From: a bacterium
Lineage (GTDB): Bacteria; Patescibacteriota; Minisyncoccia; CAIUEV01; JAHKAQ01
DNA: 5,667 bases
Assembly (NCBI GenBank): GCA_018399475.1
Contig: JAGYOS010000004.1
Span: 1 to 5,667, forward strand
Direction of reading: 5' to 3'
The notes beneath the pieces are model-generated. The model did not search any database. It saw only the letters and a program-made list of their open reading frames with translations, and had not been told where the DNA came from. Of the stretch, positions 5,635 to 5,667 are shown one piece after another (position 1 is the stretch's first letter; every line of letters starts with the position of its first letter). A program made the position numbers and the translations under genes.

Positions 5635-5667
5635 GGTGATATAATCTGTATTTTCCAATAAAAAATC

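Noticed and set aside
5621..5667. TATAAT on the plus strand at 5639-5644 as a divergent promoter, or an ispH promoter in this end
   Set aside because: The plus-strand box has no acceptable -35 partner and points out of the window with no visible gene. On the minus strand the nearest TATATC is too close to the SD to serve ispH.

Overview
The window is an AT-rich stretch (about one third GC by eye) in which every convincing gene lies on the minus strand. Read in transcription order from the right edge, the genes are ispH (5620-4766), dxs (4740-2917), a YgjP/SprT-like zinc metallopeptidase (2904-2341), a 45-residue two-helix membrane ORF (2245-2108), ispG (2126-1077), a divergent uppS (879-169), and the first 21 codons of another membrane or exported protein that runs off the left edge (65-1). 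Nothing coding is supported on the plus strand. I see no rRNA, tRNA, CRISPR array, insertion sequence or origin.

The theme is isoprenoid supply to the cell envelope. Dxs makes 1-deoxy-D-xylulose 5-phosphate, the entry step of the MEP (non-mevalonate) pathway. IspG and IspH are the two [4Fe-4S] enzymes that finish it, yielding IPP and DMAPP. UppS condenses IPP into the long cis-polyprenyl diphosphate that carries cell-wall precursors. The middle enzymes (Dxr, IspD, IspE, IspF) are not in this window, so the cluster holds the first step, the last two steps and the main consumer.

Layout: ispH, dxs and the metallopeptidase are tightly packed (gaps of 25 and 12 nt) and look like one transcription unit starting right of ispH, which has a good Shine-Dalgarno. 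A 95-nt gap follows with the best promoter-like site in the window (TATAAT, 17-nt spacer, TTTACG). It would start a second unit, small membrane ORF plus ispG, which overlap by 19 nt. A 197-nt gap then contains a weak hairpin and a weak promoter ahead of uppS. The 168-nt gap after uppS has a promoter-like site positioned for the left-edge partial gene.

Organism: low GC, lysine-rich proteins and a bacterial MEP pathway point to a low-GC bacterium. The UppS variant (DLLIRTG...PHLSAGFMMW, with Gln where the usual metal-binding Glu sits) resembles, from memory, the form I associate with Candidate Phyla Radiation (Patescibacteria) genomes. That placement is an inference of moderate to low confidence, and MEP genes would be notable there because many members of that group lack isoprenoid synthesis.
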